Below are positions 18,958 through 27,231 of a stretch of 64,000 bases of DNA, in pieces (the first letter of the stretch is position 1; each line of letters starts with the position of its first letter). The position numbers were made by a program, and so were the translations under genes. The DNA comes from Streptomyces griseiscabiei (GTDB lineage: Bacteria; Actinomycetota; Actinomycetes; Streptomycetales; Streptomycetaceae): NCBI RefSeq assembly GCF_020010925.1, contig NZ_JAGJBZ010000001.1, positions 3,699,001-3,763,000 of the forward strand, read 5' to 3'. The notes beneath the pieces were generated by a model. It ran no database searches. It saw only the letters and a program-made list of their open reading frames with translations, and was not told where the DNA came from.

Positions 18958-19437
18958 ATGCAGGGCGACCCCGAGGTCATCGAATTCCTCAACGAGCAGC
19001 TGACGGCCGAGCTGACCGCGATCAACCAGTACTTCCTGCACGCGAAGATGCAGGAGAACTTCGGCTGGACGAAGCTCGCGAAGTACACGCGTCACGAGTC
19101 GTTCGACGAGATGAAGCACGCGGAGATCCTCACCGACCGGATCCTGTTCCTGGACGGGCTGCCGAACTACCAGCGGCTGTTCCACGTCCGGGTGGGCCAG
19201 ACGGTCAAGGAGATGTTCGAGGCCGACCGGATGGTCGAGGTCGAGGCGATCGACCGCCTCAAGCGCGGCATCGAGGTGATGCGCAACAAGGGCGACGTCA
19301 CCTCGGCGAACATCTTCGAGTCGATCCTCGCGGACGAGGAGCACCACATCGACTACCTCGACACCCAGCTGGAACTGCTGGAGAAGCTCGGCGAGGCCCT
19401 CTACATCGCGCAGCTGATCGAGCAGCCCGAGAGCTGA
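18958..19437 (+). CDS. bfr: bacterioferritin
   Basis: A 159-residue four-helix ferritin that stores iron as a 24-mer. The diiron ferroxidase ligands are in the ELTAINQYF, HESFDEMKHA and ADEEHHIDYL blocks. The methionine in DEMKHA is the bis-Met heme ligand, so this is a heme-binding Bfr. GGAAGGAG lies about nine bases before the ATG at 18958. The Bfd gene that should release its iron is convergent just downstream. Confidence 0.96.
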   Translation: MQGDPEVIEFLNEQLTAELTAINQYFLHAKMQENFGWTKLAKYTRHESFDEMKHAEILTDRILFLDGLPNYQRLFHVRVGQTVKEMFEADRMVEVEAIDRLKRGIEVMRNKGDVTSANIFESILADEEHHIDYLDTQLELLEKLGEALYIAQLIEQPES

Positions 19438-19448
19438 GCCCGTACCAC

Positions 19449-19464
19449 GGCCCCTCGCGGGGCC
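19449..19464. terminator. hairpin between convergent bfr and bfd
   Basis: GGCCCC-TCGC-GGGGCC is a perfect 6-bp stem with a stable tetraloop between the two stop codons and can serve both directions. A short direct repeat (AGGCGGCTTCG, twice) follows. Confidence 0.65.
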
Positions 19465-19476
19465 AGGCGGCTTCGG

Positions 19477-19710
19477 CTAGGCGGCTTCGTCCAGCTCGTC
19501 GAAGTCGGAGAAGACCGGCCGGCCCTGATCGGCCGGCTCACGCCGCGGGCACGCGCCCCTGCCCAGGATCGCCTGGATCCGGCGTACGCATGAGCCGCAG
19601 TCCGTGCCCGCCTTGCAGGCCGACGCGATCTGGCGGGGGGTGCAGGCGCCGTCCGCCGCGTGCTTCTTGACCTGCTGCTCGGTGACACCGAAGCAACTGC
19701 AGACGTACAC
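19477..19710 (-). CDS. bfd: bacterioferritin-associated ferredoxin
   Basis: A 77-residue BFD-like [2Fe-2S] protein. The cluster ligands are two Cys in VCSCFGV and two in CKAGTDCGSC. It should deliver electrons to bacterioferritin heme and release stored iron. The GTG at 19710 is chosen because GGGAGG lies eight bases upstream; a GTG three codons earlier abuts that site. A C-terminal acidic tail (SDFDELDE) is not part of the core domain. An iron box lies about 50 bases upstream, so expression should rise when iron is short. Confidence 0.92.
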   Translation of the reverse strand: MYVCSCFGVTEQQVKKHAADGACTPRQIASACKAGTDCGSCVRRIQAILGRGACPRREPADQGRPVFSDFDELDEAA

Positions 19711-19760
19711 GCGGTTCACCTCCCGCCGGGATCGATGGGTGACGCCGTCCCGATGATCGG

Positions 19761-19779
19761 TGAGGCTAACCTAACCTTA
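19761..19779 (-). promoter_or_regulatory. iron box (DmdR/IdeR operator)
   Basis: TGAGGCTAACCTAACCTTA matches 15 of 19 positions of the iron-box palindrome TTAGGTTAGSCTAACCTAA. It lies 51 bases upstream of the bfd start. DmdR1-Fe(II) would repress bfd in iron-rich cells. Confidence 0.85.
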
Positions 19780-19809
19780 CCCGGCCCATAAGGACCGCAA
19801 AAGTGGAGC

Positions 19810-19839
19810 GGGGCGCGGATCGTATGTGATCCGCGCCCC
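19810..19839 (-). terminator. terminator of DAHP synthase gene
   Basis: GGGGCGCGGATC (19810-19821) and GATCCGCGCCCC (19828-19839) form a perfect 12-bp stem with a six-base loop. Read on the minus strand it is followed by a short T run (ACTTTT), 44 bases after the aroG stop. Confidence 0.9.
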
Positions 19840-19882
19840 ACCTCATGCCCCTGTAACAGGCGCACCCACTGCTGATCTTTTA

Positions 19883-21226
19883 CTAGTCCCGGTACAGCTC
19901 CGCGACGAGGAACGCCAGGTCCAGCGACTGGCTGCGGTTGAGCCGGGGGTCGCAGGCGGTCTCGTAGCGCTGGTGCAGGTCGTCGACGAAGATCTCGTCG
20001 CCGCCGCCCACGCACTCGGTGACATCGTCGCCGGTCAGCTCCACGTGGATGCCGCCCGGGTGGGTGCCGAGGCCCTTGTGGACCTCGAAGAAGCCCTTGA
20101 CCTCGTCGAGCACGTCGTCGAAGCGCCGGGTCTTGTGGCCGGAGGCCGCCTCGAAGGTGTTGCCGTGCATCGGGTCGGTCACCCAGGCCACGGTCGCGCC
20201 GGAGGCGGTGACCTTCTCGACCAGCTCGGGCAGCTTGTCGCGGACCTTGTCCGCGCCCATCCGCACGATGAAGGTGAGGCGGCCCGGCTCGCGGTGCGGG
20301 TCGAGGCGCTCGATGTACTGCAGGGCGTCCTCGGCCGTGGTCGTCGGGCCGAGCTTGATCCCGATCGGGTTGCTGATCCGCGACGCGAACTCGATGTGCG
20401 CGTGGTCCAGCTGCCGGGTGCGCTCACCGATCCACACCATGTGCGCGGAGACGTCGTACAGATGGCCCGTGCGCGAGTCCACGCGGGTCAGCGCCGACTC
20501 GTAGTCGAGCAGCAGCGCCTCGTGCGAGGAGAAGAACTCGACGGTCTTGAACTCCTCCGGGTCGGTCCCGCAGGCGTGCATGAAGTTCAGCGCGTTGTCG
20601 ATCTCGCGGGCGAGCTGCTCGTAGCGCTGGCCGGACGGGGACGACTTCACGAAGTCCTGGTTCCAGGCGTGCACCTGGCGCAGGTCGGCGTAACCACCGG
20701 TGGTGAAGGCGCGGACCAGGTTCAGCGTGGAGGCGGAGGCGTGGTACATCCGCTTCAGGCGCTCGGGGTCCGGGATACGGGCGGCCTCGTTGAAGTCGAA
20801 GCCGTTGACCGAGTCGCCGCGGTACGTCGGCAGGGTCACGCCGTCGCGGGTCTCGGTGCCCTTGGAGCGGGGCTTGGAGTACTGCCCGGCGATCCGGCCG
20901 ACCTTCACGACCGGCACGGAGGCCGCGTACGTGAGGACGGCGCCCATCTGGAGCAGCGTCTTCAGCTTGTTGCGGATGTGGTCGGCCGACACGGCGTCGA
21001 AGGCCTCGGCGCAGTCGCCGCCCTGGAGGAGGAACGCCTCTCCCTTGGCGACGGACGCCATCCGGGCGCGCAGCTGGTCGCACTCGCCCGCGAAGACGAG
21101 CGGCGGATACGACTCGAGCTCCGCAACGACTGCGCGCAGAGCCTCGGTGTCGGGGTACTCGGGCTGCTGCGCCGCGGGCAGGTCTCGCCAGGTGTTGCCA
21201 GCGCTCGCGCTGGACTTAGCGTTCAC
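19883..21226 (-). CDS. aroG: class II DAHP synthase
   Basis: A 447-residue 3-deoxy-7-phosphoheptulonate synthase of the plant/actinobacterial type II family, the first step of the shikimate pathway. Typical blocks are LPAAQQPEYPD, LVFAGECD, LLQGGDCAE, VGRIAGQYSKPRS, GHLYDVSAHMVWIGERTR, DPMHGNT and GGIHVELTGDDVTECVGG, with the metal-binding Cys, His, Glu and Asp all kept. The GTG at 21226 is chosen: GGAGG lies exactly eight bases upstream, whereas two earlier in-frame GTGs overlap it. It equals Rv2178c in the conserved block and feeds the trp genes. Confidence 0.97.
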   Translation of the reverse strand: MNAKSSASAGNTWRDLPAAQQPEYPDTEALRAVVAELESYPPLVFAGECDQLRARMASVAKGEAFLLQGGDCAEAFDAVSADHIRNKLKTLLQMGAVLTYAASVPVVKVGRIAGQYSKPRSKGTETRDGVTLPTYRGDSVNGFDFNEAARIPDPERLKRMYHASASTLNLVRAFTTGGYADLRQVHAWNQDFVKSSPSGQRYEQLAREIDNALNFMHACGTDPEEFKTVEFFSSHEALLLDYESALTRVDSRTGHLYDVSAHMVWIGERTRQLDHAHIEFASRISNPIGIKLGPTTTAEDALQYIERLDPHREPGRLTFIVRMGADKVRDKLPELVEKVTASGATVAWVTDPMHGNTFEAASGHKTRRFDDVLDEVKGFFEVHKGLGTHPGGIHVELTGDDVTECVGGGDEIFVDDLHQRYETACDPRLNRSQSLDLAFLVAELYRD

Positions 21227-21286
21227 GGTCACGACCTCCACATTACGGGGTCGTGTCGGGCGTCCATCCCACTGCTCATCAAGTGA

Positions 21287-21320
21287 GACGAACCCCGCTC
21301 GATCGGGAGCGGGGTTCGTC
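21287..21320 (-). terminator. terminator of the secreted-protein gene
   Basis: GACGAACCCCGCTC (21287-21300) and GAGCGGGGTTCGTC (21307-21320) form a perfect 14-bp stem with a six-base loop, 28 bases after the stop at 21348. Confidence 0.85.
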
Positions 21321-21347
21321 GGACCGGTGACGTCGGGGCCGCCGGGG

Positions 21348-22886
21348 TCAGTGCAGGTTCATGACCGCGCTGTCGTCGAAGCCGACGGCGAAGACCGTGC
21401 GCAGCGAGAGGTTCGCGGCGGCGTTGTAGCCGTCACAGGCGTTCTTCTTCTCGTCCGGCTCCTCCACGGCCTGGAACTCGTGGGGGAAGCTGCCGCGCAG
21501 CGTCGTACCGGCGCAGATGTGCTCGGTGAGCCCCCACAGCTCCTCCACCTGGTCCGCGCCCAGCTTCGGCCAGTAGCTCAGGGCCTGGGGTGTGCCGACC
21601 GCCCAGTTCCCGTTCGCGTGCACCGTCGACCCGACCGTGCGGTTGCAGGCGGTGGTGGCCCGGGTGTCGCCCACCCAGGTGCGCGAGAACACGGCGGGCT
21701 GGAGGGCGCAGCCCTTGTGGAAGGCGAAGTTCAGCAGTCCCGCGCCGTCGGTCCAGGTCATGCCGCCCTGCAGGCCCACATAGCGGTCGGCGGTGTACAC
21801 GTCCTGGATCACGGTCTTGCCGCCGGACATGTTCAGCAGCCCGGGATAGGTCGAGGCGCTCGTCGGATTGAGCTGGTAGCGCACCACCCGGCCGCCCGCG
21901 GCGCTGCCGAACCACTCACCGGTGACCAGCTTGTACGGGCTGCCGCCGGACTTGTCGAGGGAGAGCCAGGAGTAGCAGAGGGAGTCGGCGTCGGGCGTGC
22001 CGTTGACGGCGTCCGCGTCGCACGCGCCGGAGGGCGGCGGGGAGGCCTGCTTGTAGGAGTGGACCTGCGGCAGCACGTACGGGTAGCCGCAGGCGCTGGA
22101 CCTGCCGGAGGAGTTGATCCCGTAGGAGTTGAGGCCCGAGCCGTAGGTGTCGACCTTGCCGAGCTTGTTGATGTCGAAGACACGGATGCCGTTGGAGGTG
22201 TCCGTGACGTAGAGGTAGTTGCCGTACCAGACGATGCCGCCGCCGTGGCCGGTGACGAACTTGAAGTCCGCTCCGCTCTCCGTCGGCTCGACGAGCAGGA
22301 CGTGGCGGTACTTCTTGGTGTCACGGTCGATGAGGGTGAGCTTGAGCAGGTTGTTGGTCTTGCACTTGTCGTTGGCCTCGTAGTCGCCGGCCGCGTTCGT
22401 CTTGAACGTCTCGTAGTGCCAGGCGACCGCCGTGACGCGCTTGTCCTGGATGGCGCCGTCGGCCCCGTCGGCGGTGCCGGTGCTGCTCATGCCCTGCGGC
22501 CACCAGCGCGGGGTGGTGTCGTCGCCGTGCGCGGAGGACCAGCACCAGGCGACCTTCCGGTTCACCGGCGGCAGGGCCTTGGTCTCGTCGCCGGCGCAGG
22601 TGCGCATGGTGCGCAGGTTCATCCAGGGGTCGCTCGCCCCCGCGGAGTCCGTCGTGTAGTTGGTGGTGACGACGTCGGCGAGGTCGGCGTCCGCCAGCTT
22701 GCCGTCGAGGGTGGTGGCCGCCGCCACGGTGCTCGTGTCGGTCATCTTGAACCTGTCGCCGGGCGGCGTCAGCTTCGTCATCACCGGCTCGTCCGCGGCT
22801 GCCGCGGGCTGTCCGGTGAGGCCGGCGAACAGGGCTGCCGCCGCCACGACGAAGACCAGGGGCCTCATTCTCCGCTTGAGTGACAC
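21348..22886 (-). CDS. secreted protein of unknown function
   Basis: A 512-residue protein with a clear signal peptide (basic start, then VFVVAAAALFAGLTG, cut after AAA-D at about residue 31). The mature part has several repeated Gly/Tyr/Asp blocks such as GGGIVWYGNYLYVTDTSNGI that look like beta-propeller blades, and at least ten cysteines that may form disulfides. A GTG with GGAAGG six bases upstream is the start. I know it only as a Streptomyces-type conserved secreted protein. It is divergent from the trp leader and shares a 125-base promoter region with it. Confidence 0.75.
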   Translation of the reverse strand: MSLKRRMRPLVFVVAAAALFAGLTGQPAAAADEPVMTKLTPPGDRFKMTDTSTVAAATTLDGKLADADLADVVTTNYTTDSAGASDPWMNLRTMRTCAGDETKALPPVNRKVAWCWSSAHGDDTTPRWWPQGMSSTGTADGADGAIQDKRVTAVAWHYETFKTNAAGDYEANDKCKTNNLLKLTLIDRDTKKYRHVLLVEPTESGADFKFVTGHGGGIVWYGNYLYVTDTSNGIRVFDINKLGKVDTYGSGLNSYGINSSGRSSACGYPYVLPQVHSYKQASPPPSGACDADAVNGTPDADSLCYSWLSLDKSGGSPYKLVTGEWFGSAAGGRVVRYQLNPTSASTYPGLLNMSGGKTVIQDVYTADRYVGLQGGMTWTDGAGLLNFAFHKGCALQPAVFSRTWVGDTRATTACNRTVGSTVHANGNWAVGTPQALSYWPKLGADQVEELWGLTEHICAGTTLRGSFPHEFQAVEEPDEKKNACDGYNAAANLSLRTVFAVGFDDSAVMNLH

Positions 22887-23011
22887 ACTCGCCCTTCCGT
22901 GATCATAAATCGACTAGAACATGTCAAAGAACAGAACCGACGGTGATCATAAAGGCGACGACGAGCGGGATCACGCGAGATTCCCGCGAGACGTCCGGTA
23001 GGGTGCGGCGC

Positions 23012-23068
23012 ATGTTCGCGCACTCGATCCAGAACTGGTGGTGGACCGCTCATCCGGCGGCCCACTGA
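23012..23068 (+). CDS. trpL: trp leader peptide
   Basis: An 18-residue ORF, MFAHSIQNWWWTAHPAAH, with three consecutive tryptophan codons, 137 bases before the anthranilate synthase gene. This is the sensor of a classical attenuator: the ribosome stalls at the TGG codons when Trp-tRNA is scarce. TAGGGT at 22999-23004 may be a -10 element, which would make the mRNA nearly leaderless, or part of the ribosome binding site. Confidence 0.88.
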   Translation: MFAHSIQNWWWTAHPAAH

Positions 23069-23090
23069 CTGCGCGTACGCACGTCTTCGC

Positions 23091-23115
23091 GAAGGCCGCC
23101 CGAGGGGCGGCCTTC
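23091..23115 (+). terminator. trp attenuator terminator hairpin
   Basis: GAAGGCCGCC (23091-23100) pairs perfectly with GGCGGCCTTC (23106-23115), then GGTGTTTCCC. It lies 22 bases after the leader stop codon. Its 5' arm can alternatively pair with upstream leader RNA, as needed for an antiterminator. Confidence 0.8.
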
Positions 23116-23204
23116 GGTGTTTCCCGGGCCCGGCCGCTCCTCCCTGATCACGATCACGACCACGGTCACCGCGACGACGGTGATCCCTCAGGGAAGAGGA
23201 ACCC

Positions 23205-25082
23205 ATGGACCTGACCCGGCTCCTGTCCGACGACCGCCCGTTCGCCCTGCTGCGCCGCCGCACACCCGGCCGCGACGACCACGACACGGTGGAACTGCTG
23301 ATCGGCCCGGTGACCACCTACGAGCGGCTCGCCGACCTCCCCGACGAGGGGCTCGCGCTCATCCCCTTCCGGCAGATCCGCGAACGCGGCTTCGACGTCC
23401 GCGACGACGGCACGCCCCTGGCGATGCTGATCCCGGAGGAGTCGTACGAACTGCCGCTCGACCGGGCCCTCGCGGAGCTGCCGGCGCATGACGTCCGGGT
23501 CGGGGACGGTGGCTTCGACGTGGACGACGAGGCGTACGCGGAGATCGTCGGCCGGGTGCTGCGCGAGGAGATCGGGCGGGGCGAGGGCGCCAACTTCGTG
23601 ATCCGGCGGACGTACGAGGGCACGGTCCCGGGCTTCGGCCGCGCCGACGCGCTCGCGCTGTTCCGGCGGCTGCTGGAGGGCGAGCGGGGCGCGTACTGGA
23701 CGTTCGTGGTGCACACGGGCGAGCGGACCCTCGTCGGGGCCAGCCCCGAGGTGCATGTCCGGATGGCCGGCGGGACGGTCGTGATGAACCCGATCAGCGG
23801 GACCTACCGCTACCCGGCCGACGGGCCGACACCGGAGGACCTGCTGGCCTTCCTCGACGACGGCAAGGAGATCGAGGAGCTCTCGATGGTCGTCGACGAG
23901 GAGCTCAAGATGATGTGCACGGTCGGGGACATGGGCGGGGTCGTGGTCGGCCCCCGGCTCAAGGAGATGGCGCACCTCGCGCACACCGAGTACGAGCTGC
24001 GCGGGCGGTCCTCCCTGGATGTGCGGGAGGTGCTGCGGGAGACGATGTTCGCCGCCACCGTCACCGGGTCGCCGGTGCAGAACGCGTGCCGGGTGATCGA
24101 GCGGTACGAGCCCGTCGGGCCGGACGGTTCCGGGCGCGGCTACTACGCGGGGGCCCTGGCGCTGCTGGGCCGGGACCCGGGCGGTGCGCAGACCCTGGAC
24201 TCGCCGATCCTGATCCGTACGGCCGACATCGCGGCGGACGGGCGGCTGAAGGTGCCGGTGGGGGCCACGCTCGTCCGGGGCTCGGATCCGGCGGGCGAGG
24301 TCGCCGAGACCCACGCGAAGGCGGCGGGGGTGCTGGCGGCGCTGGGCGTACGGCCCGGCCGTCCCGGACGGGAGCGGGTGCGGCCGGCGCTGGCGGAGGA
24401 CCCCCGGGTGCGGGCGGCGCTCGACGGGCGGCGGGCCTCGCTGGCGCCGTTCTGGCTGCGGATGCAGGAGCGGACGGACCTGCTGACCGGGCACGCGCTC
24501 GTCGTGGACGCCGAGGACACGTTCACCGCGATGCTCGCGCATCTGCTGCGGTCGTCGGGGCTGGAGGTGACGGTACGGCGCCACGACGAGCCGGGGCTGC
24601 GGGAGGGTGTGCTCGCGCACGAGGGGGTGGTGGTGCTGGGGCCCGGTCCCGGTGACCCCGGGGACACGGCCGACCCCAGGATGCGGGCCCTGCGGGCGCT
24701 GACCGGCGAGGTGCTGCGGGGGCATCGGCACGGGGTGCTCGGGGTGTGTCTCGGGCACGAACTGATCGCGCTGGAGCTGGGGTTGGAGATCGTCCGCAAG
24801 GAGGTGCCCTATCAGGGGGCGCAGACCGGGATCGATCTGTTCGGGCGGGCCGAGACCGTCGGGTTCTACAACAGCTTCGTGGCCCGGTGCGAGGACGGGG
24901 CCGCCGCGGAGTTGGCGGCGCGGGGGGTCGAGGTAAGCCGTAGCCGGGGTGGCGAGGTGCACGCGCTGCGCGGGCCCGGGTTCGCGGGGGTGCAGTTCCA
25001 TCCGGAGTCGGTGCTGACGCTGGACGGGGTGAGTGTGGTGCGGGAGCTGGTGACGGGGGTGCGGGCGCTGCGGGCGGGCTAG
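23205..25082 (+). CDS. trpE: anthranilate synthase, fused TrpE-TrpG
   Basis: A 625-residue fusion. The chorismate-binding domain (about 1-400) has NPISGTYRYP, LSMVVDEELKMMC, SSLDVREVLRETMFAATVTGSPV and GYYAGALALLG. The glutaminase domain (about 430-620) has the nucleophile in GVCLGHE (Cys about 515) and the His-Glu pair in QFHPES. It makes anthranilate from chorismate and glutamine. The fused PhzE-like form is known in Streptomyces as the attenuated trp gene. The attenuator with leader trpL precedes it, and GGAAGAGG sits before the ATG. It stands alone; trpD is 34 kb away. Confidence 0.95.
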   Translation: MDLTRLLSDDRPFALLRRRTPGRDDHDTVELLIGPVTTYERLADLPDEGLALIPFRQIRERGFDVRDDGTPLAMLIPEESYELPLDRALAELPAHDVRVGDGGFDVDDEAYAEIVGRVLREEIGRGEGANFVIRRTYEGTVPGFGRADALALFRRLLEGERGAYWTFVVHTGERTLVGASPEVHVRMAGGTVVMNPISGTYRYPADGPTPEDLLAFLDDGKEIEELSMVVDEELKMMCTVGDMGGVVVGPRLKEMAHLAHTEYELRGRSSLDVREVLRETMFAATVTGSPVQNACRVIERYEPVGPDGSGRGYYAGALALLGRDPGGAQTLDSPILIRTADIAADGRLKVPVGATLVRGSDPAGEVAETHAKAAGVLAALGVRPGRPGRERVRPALAEDPRVRAALDGRRASLAPFWLRMQERTDLLTGHALVVDAEDTFTAMLAHLLRSSGLEVTVRRHDEPGLREGVLAHEGVVVLGPGPGDPGDTADPRMRALRALTGEVLRGHRHGVLGVCLGHELIALELGLEIVRKEVPYQGAQTGIDLFGRAETVGFYNSFVARCEDGAAAELAARGVEVSRSRGGEVHALRGPGFAGVQFHPESVLTLDGVSVVRELVTGVRALRAG

Positions 25083-25103
25083 TTCCTCTCGGGGCGCGGG
25101 TCG

Positions 25104-25250
25104 GGTGCGGGTCCGGTGGGGGCTGGTCGCGCAGTTCCCCGCGCCCTGAAAGAGGCCTGCGGCCCTTTCGGGTGCGAAAAGCACGGGGCGCAGCCCCTGC
25201 TTTTCAGGGGCGCGGGGAACTGCGCGAGAAGCCCCACCGGACCCGCACCC
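25104..25250. repeat. paired dispersed palindromic element with inner hairpin
   Basis: Two arms of about 48 bases in inverted order (25104-25151 and 25202-25250) share GGTGCGGGTCCGGTGGGG and CGCAGTTCCCCGCGCCC. Between them is an inner hairpin (AAAAGCACGGGG and GCCCCTGCTTTT, near 25177-25204). It lies between convergent trpE and pfkA and may act as a two-way terminator. Confidence 0.9.
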
Positions 25251-25287
25251 GCCGAAGAACCCCGCACCCCCGAGCCACTGGGCGTCC

Positions 25288-26316
25288 TCAGCCGAAGAAG
25301 ACGCCGACCTCCTCGTACAGCTTCGGATCGACCGTCTTGAGGCGGGCCGTCGCGTCGGCGATCGGGACGCGGACGATGTCGGTGCCGCGCAGGGCGACCA
25401 TCTTGCCGAAGTCCCGGTCACGGACCGCGTCGATCGCGTGGAGACCGAACCGCGTGGCGAGCCACCGGTCGAACGCGGAGGGCGTCCCACCGCGCTGCAC
25501 GTGGCCGAGGACGGTCGTACGGGCCTCCTTGCCCGTCCGTCGCTCGATCTCCTTGGCCAGCCATTCGCCCACACCGGAGAGGCGGACATGGCCGAAGGAG
25601 TCGAGGGAGCCGTCCTTGAGGACCATCTCGCCGTCCTTCGGCATGGCCCCCTCCGCGACGACCACGATCGGCGCGTACGAGGCCTTGAAGCGGGACGTCA
25701 CCCAGGCGCACACCTTGTCGACGTCGAAGCGCTGCTCGGGGATGAGGATGGCGTTGGCGCCGCCGGCGAGGCCGGAGTGGATGGCGATCCAGCCGGCGTG
25801 CCGGCCCATCACCTCCACGACCAGGACGCGCATGTGCGACTCGGCGGTCGTGTGGAGGCGGTCGATGGCCTCCGTCGCGATGCCCACCGCCGTGTCGAAG
25901 CCGAAGGTGTAGTCCGTGGCGGAGAGGTCGTTGTCGATGGTCTTCGGGACGCCTACACAGGGCACGCCGTACTCGTCCGACAGCCGCGCGGCCACCCCGA
26001 GCGTGTCCTCGCCGCCGATGGCGATGAGCGCCTCGACCTCCTGCTTGGCGAGGTTGTCCTTGATCCGGCGGATGCCGTTCTCCTGCTGGAGCGGGTTGGT
26101 GCGCGAGGAGCCGAGGATCGTGCCGCCGCGGGGCAGGATGCCGCGCACGGCGGGGATGTCGAGGCGGACGGTGTCGTTCTCCAGCGGCCCCCGCCAGCCG
26201 TCCCGGAAGCCGACGAAGTCATAGCCGTACTCCTGGACGCCCTTGCGGACGACGCCCCGGATGACGGCGTTGAGCCCGGGGCAGTCGCCGCCTCCGGTGA
26301 GTACTCCGACGCGCAT
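25288..26316 (-). CDS. pfkA: 6-phosphofructokinase
   Basis: A 342-residue group III phosphofructokinase of glycolysis. Motifs are GVLTGGGDCPGLN (nucleotide/phosphate loop), GGEDTLG (101-107), PKTIDND with catalytic Asp128, MGRHAGWIA and HVQRGGTPS. Residue 104 is Asp and the residue before TIDND is Lys, the pair linked in this family with pyrophosphate use, whereas Gly at 104 marks ATP enzymes. The ATG at 26316 has GAAGGG eight bases upstream; an in-frame earlier start is unlikely. It probably corresponds to S. coelicolor pfkA1, one of three paralogues there. Confidence 0.93.
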   Translation of the reverse strand: MRVGVLTGGGDCPGLNAVIRGVVRKGVQEYGYDFVGFRDGWRGPLENDTVRLDIPAVRGILPRGGTILGSSRTNPLQQENGIRRIKDNLAKQEVEALIAIGGEDTLGVAARLSDEYGVPCVGVPKTIDNDLSATDYTFGFDTAVGIATEAIDRLHTTAESHMRVLVVEVMGRHAGWIAIHSGLAGGANAILIPEQRFDVDKVCAWVTSRFKASYAPIVVVAEGAMPKDGEMVLKDGSLDSFGHVRLSGVGEWLAKEIERRTGKEARTTVLGHVQRGGTPSAFDRWLATRFGLHAIDAVRDRDFGKMVALRGTDIVRVPIADATARLKTVDPKLYEEVGVFFG

Positions 26317-26430
26317 GGAAATGTCCCTTCGCCGCGGTTGCCTGACGAGGGCCACGCTAATAGTGATCCAGGTCACTTCGGCATGAACGGGGAGTCAATT
26401 CCGGCGCGTTCCGGCGAATTGGGGCCGATT

Positions 26431-26466
26431 GAGGGTGAGTTGATCAGAGATGATCAACTCACCCTC
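26431..26466. terminator. terminator of macR
   Basis: GAGGGTGAGTTGATC (26431-26445) and GATCAACTCACCCTC (26452-26466) form a perfect 15-bp stem with a six-base loop, 25 bases beyond the macR stop on the minus strand. Its symmetry and the nearby pfkA promoter mean an operator role cannot be excluded. Confidence 0.75.
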
Positions 26467-26490
26467 ACTCTATGGGGTGATTCGTCGCGT

Positions 26491-27231
26491 TTACTCGTCG
26501 TCGAGACCGCGCTCTATGGCATAGCGGACCAGCTCCACCCGGTTGTGGAGCTGGAGCTTGCCCAGGGTGTTCTGGACGTGGTTCTGGACCGTGCGGTGCG
26601 AGATGACGAGGCGTTCGGCGATCTGCTTGTAGCTCAGCCCCTTGGCGACCAGCCGGAGCACCTCGGTCTCGCGGTCGGTGAGCTGCGGGGCCTTGGGCTC
26701 GTCGGCGCCCGGCGCGGGGGCGGGCTCGGAGGCGAGGCGGCGGTACTCGCCGAGGACCAGGCCCGCGAGTCCGGGGGTGAAGACCGGGTCGCCCACGGCC
26801 GTGCGGCGGACCGCGTCGATGAGTTCCTCGGTCGAGGCCGACTTCAGCAGATAGCCCGTCGCGCCGGACTTCACCGCCTCCAGGACGTCCGCGTGCTCCC
26901 CGCTCGCCGAGAGGACCAGCACCCGCAACGCCGGGTTGGCGCCGACCAGTTCCTTGCAGACCTGGACGCCCGGCTTCGCGGGCAGGTTGAGGTCCAGGAC
27001 GAGGACGTCCGGCGCGGCGGCGTGGGCGCGCCGGACCGCCTGCTCGCCGTCGCCCGCCGTGGCGACCACGTCGAACCCGGACTCGGCCAGGTCGCGGGCG
27101 ACGGCGTCGCGCCACATGGGGTGGTCGTCGACCACCATGACCCTGATCGGCCCGCCTCCGCCGGACCGTCCCCCCGCGTCCGCCGGTCCGCCGCCGCGCA
27201 CGCTCTCCTGCCGCTCCACGCGTTCCGTCAT
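26491..27231 (-). CDS. macR: NarL-family response regulator (MacR-like)
   Basis: A 246-residue regulator. After a 28-residue Gly-rich leader comes the receiver domain (about 29-150) with Asp35/Asp36 and phospho-acceptor Asp80 (VLVLDLNLP) and a conserved Lys in YLLKSAS. The C-terminal LuxR-type HTH (about 178-243) has LTDRETEVLRLVAKGLSYKQ. Start and stop overlap with the kinase by four bases (ATGA). By order and kinship it equals MacR of S. coelicolor, which is known to control membrane/lipoprotein genes needed for aerial morphogenesis. Confidence 0.9.
   Translation of the reverse strand: MTERVERQESVRGGGPADAGGRSGGGGPIRVMVVDDHPMWRDAVARDLAESGFDVVATAGDGEQAVRRAHAAAPDVLVLDLNLPAKPGVQVCKELVGANPALRVLVLSASGEHADVLEAVKSGATGYLLKSASTEELIDAVRRTAVGDPVFTPGLAGLVLGEYRRLASEPAPAPGADEPKAPQLTDRETEVLRLVAKGLSYKQIAERLVISHRTVQNHVQNTLGKLQLHNRVELVRYAIERGLDDE

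Noticed and set aside
26297..26306. GTGAGTACTC as a MacR site
   Set aside because: It lies inside the pfkA coding region and matches only half of the palindrome.
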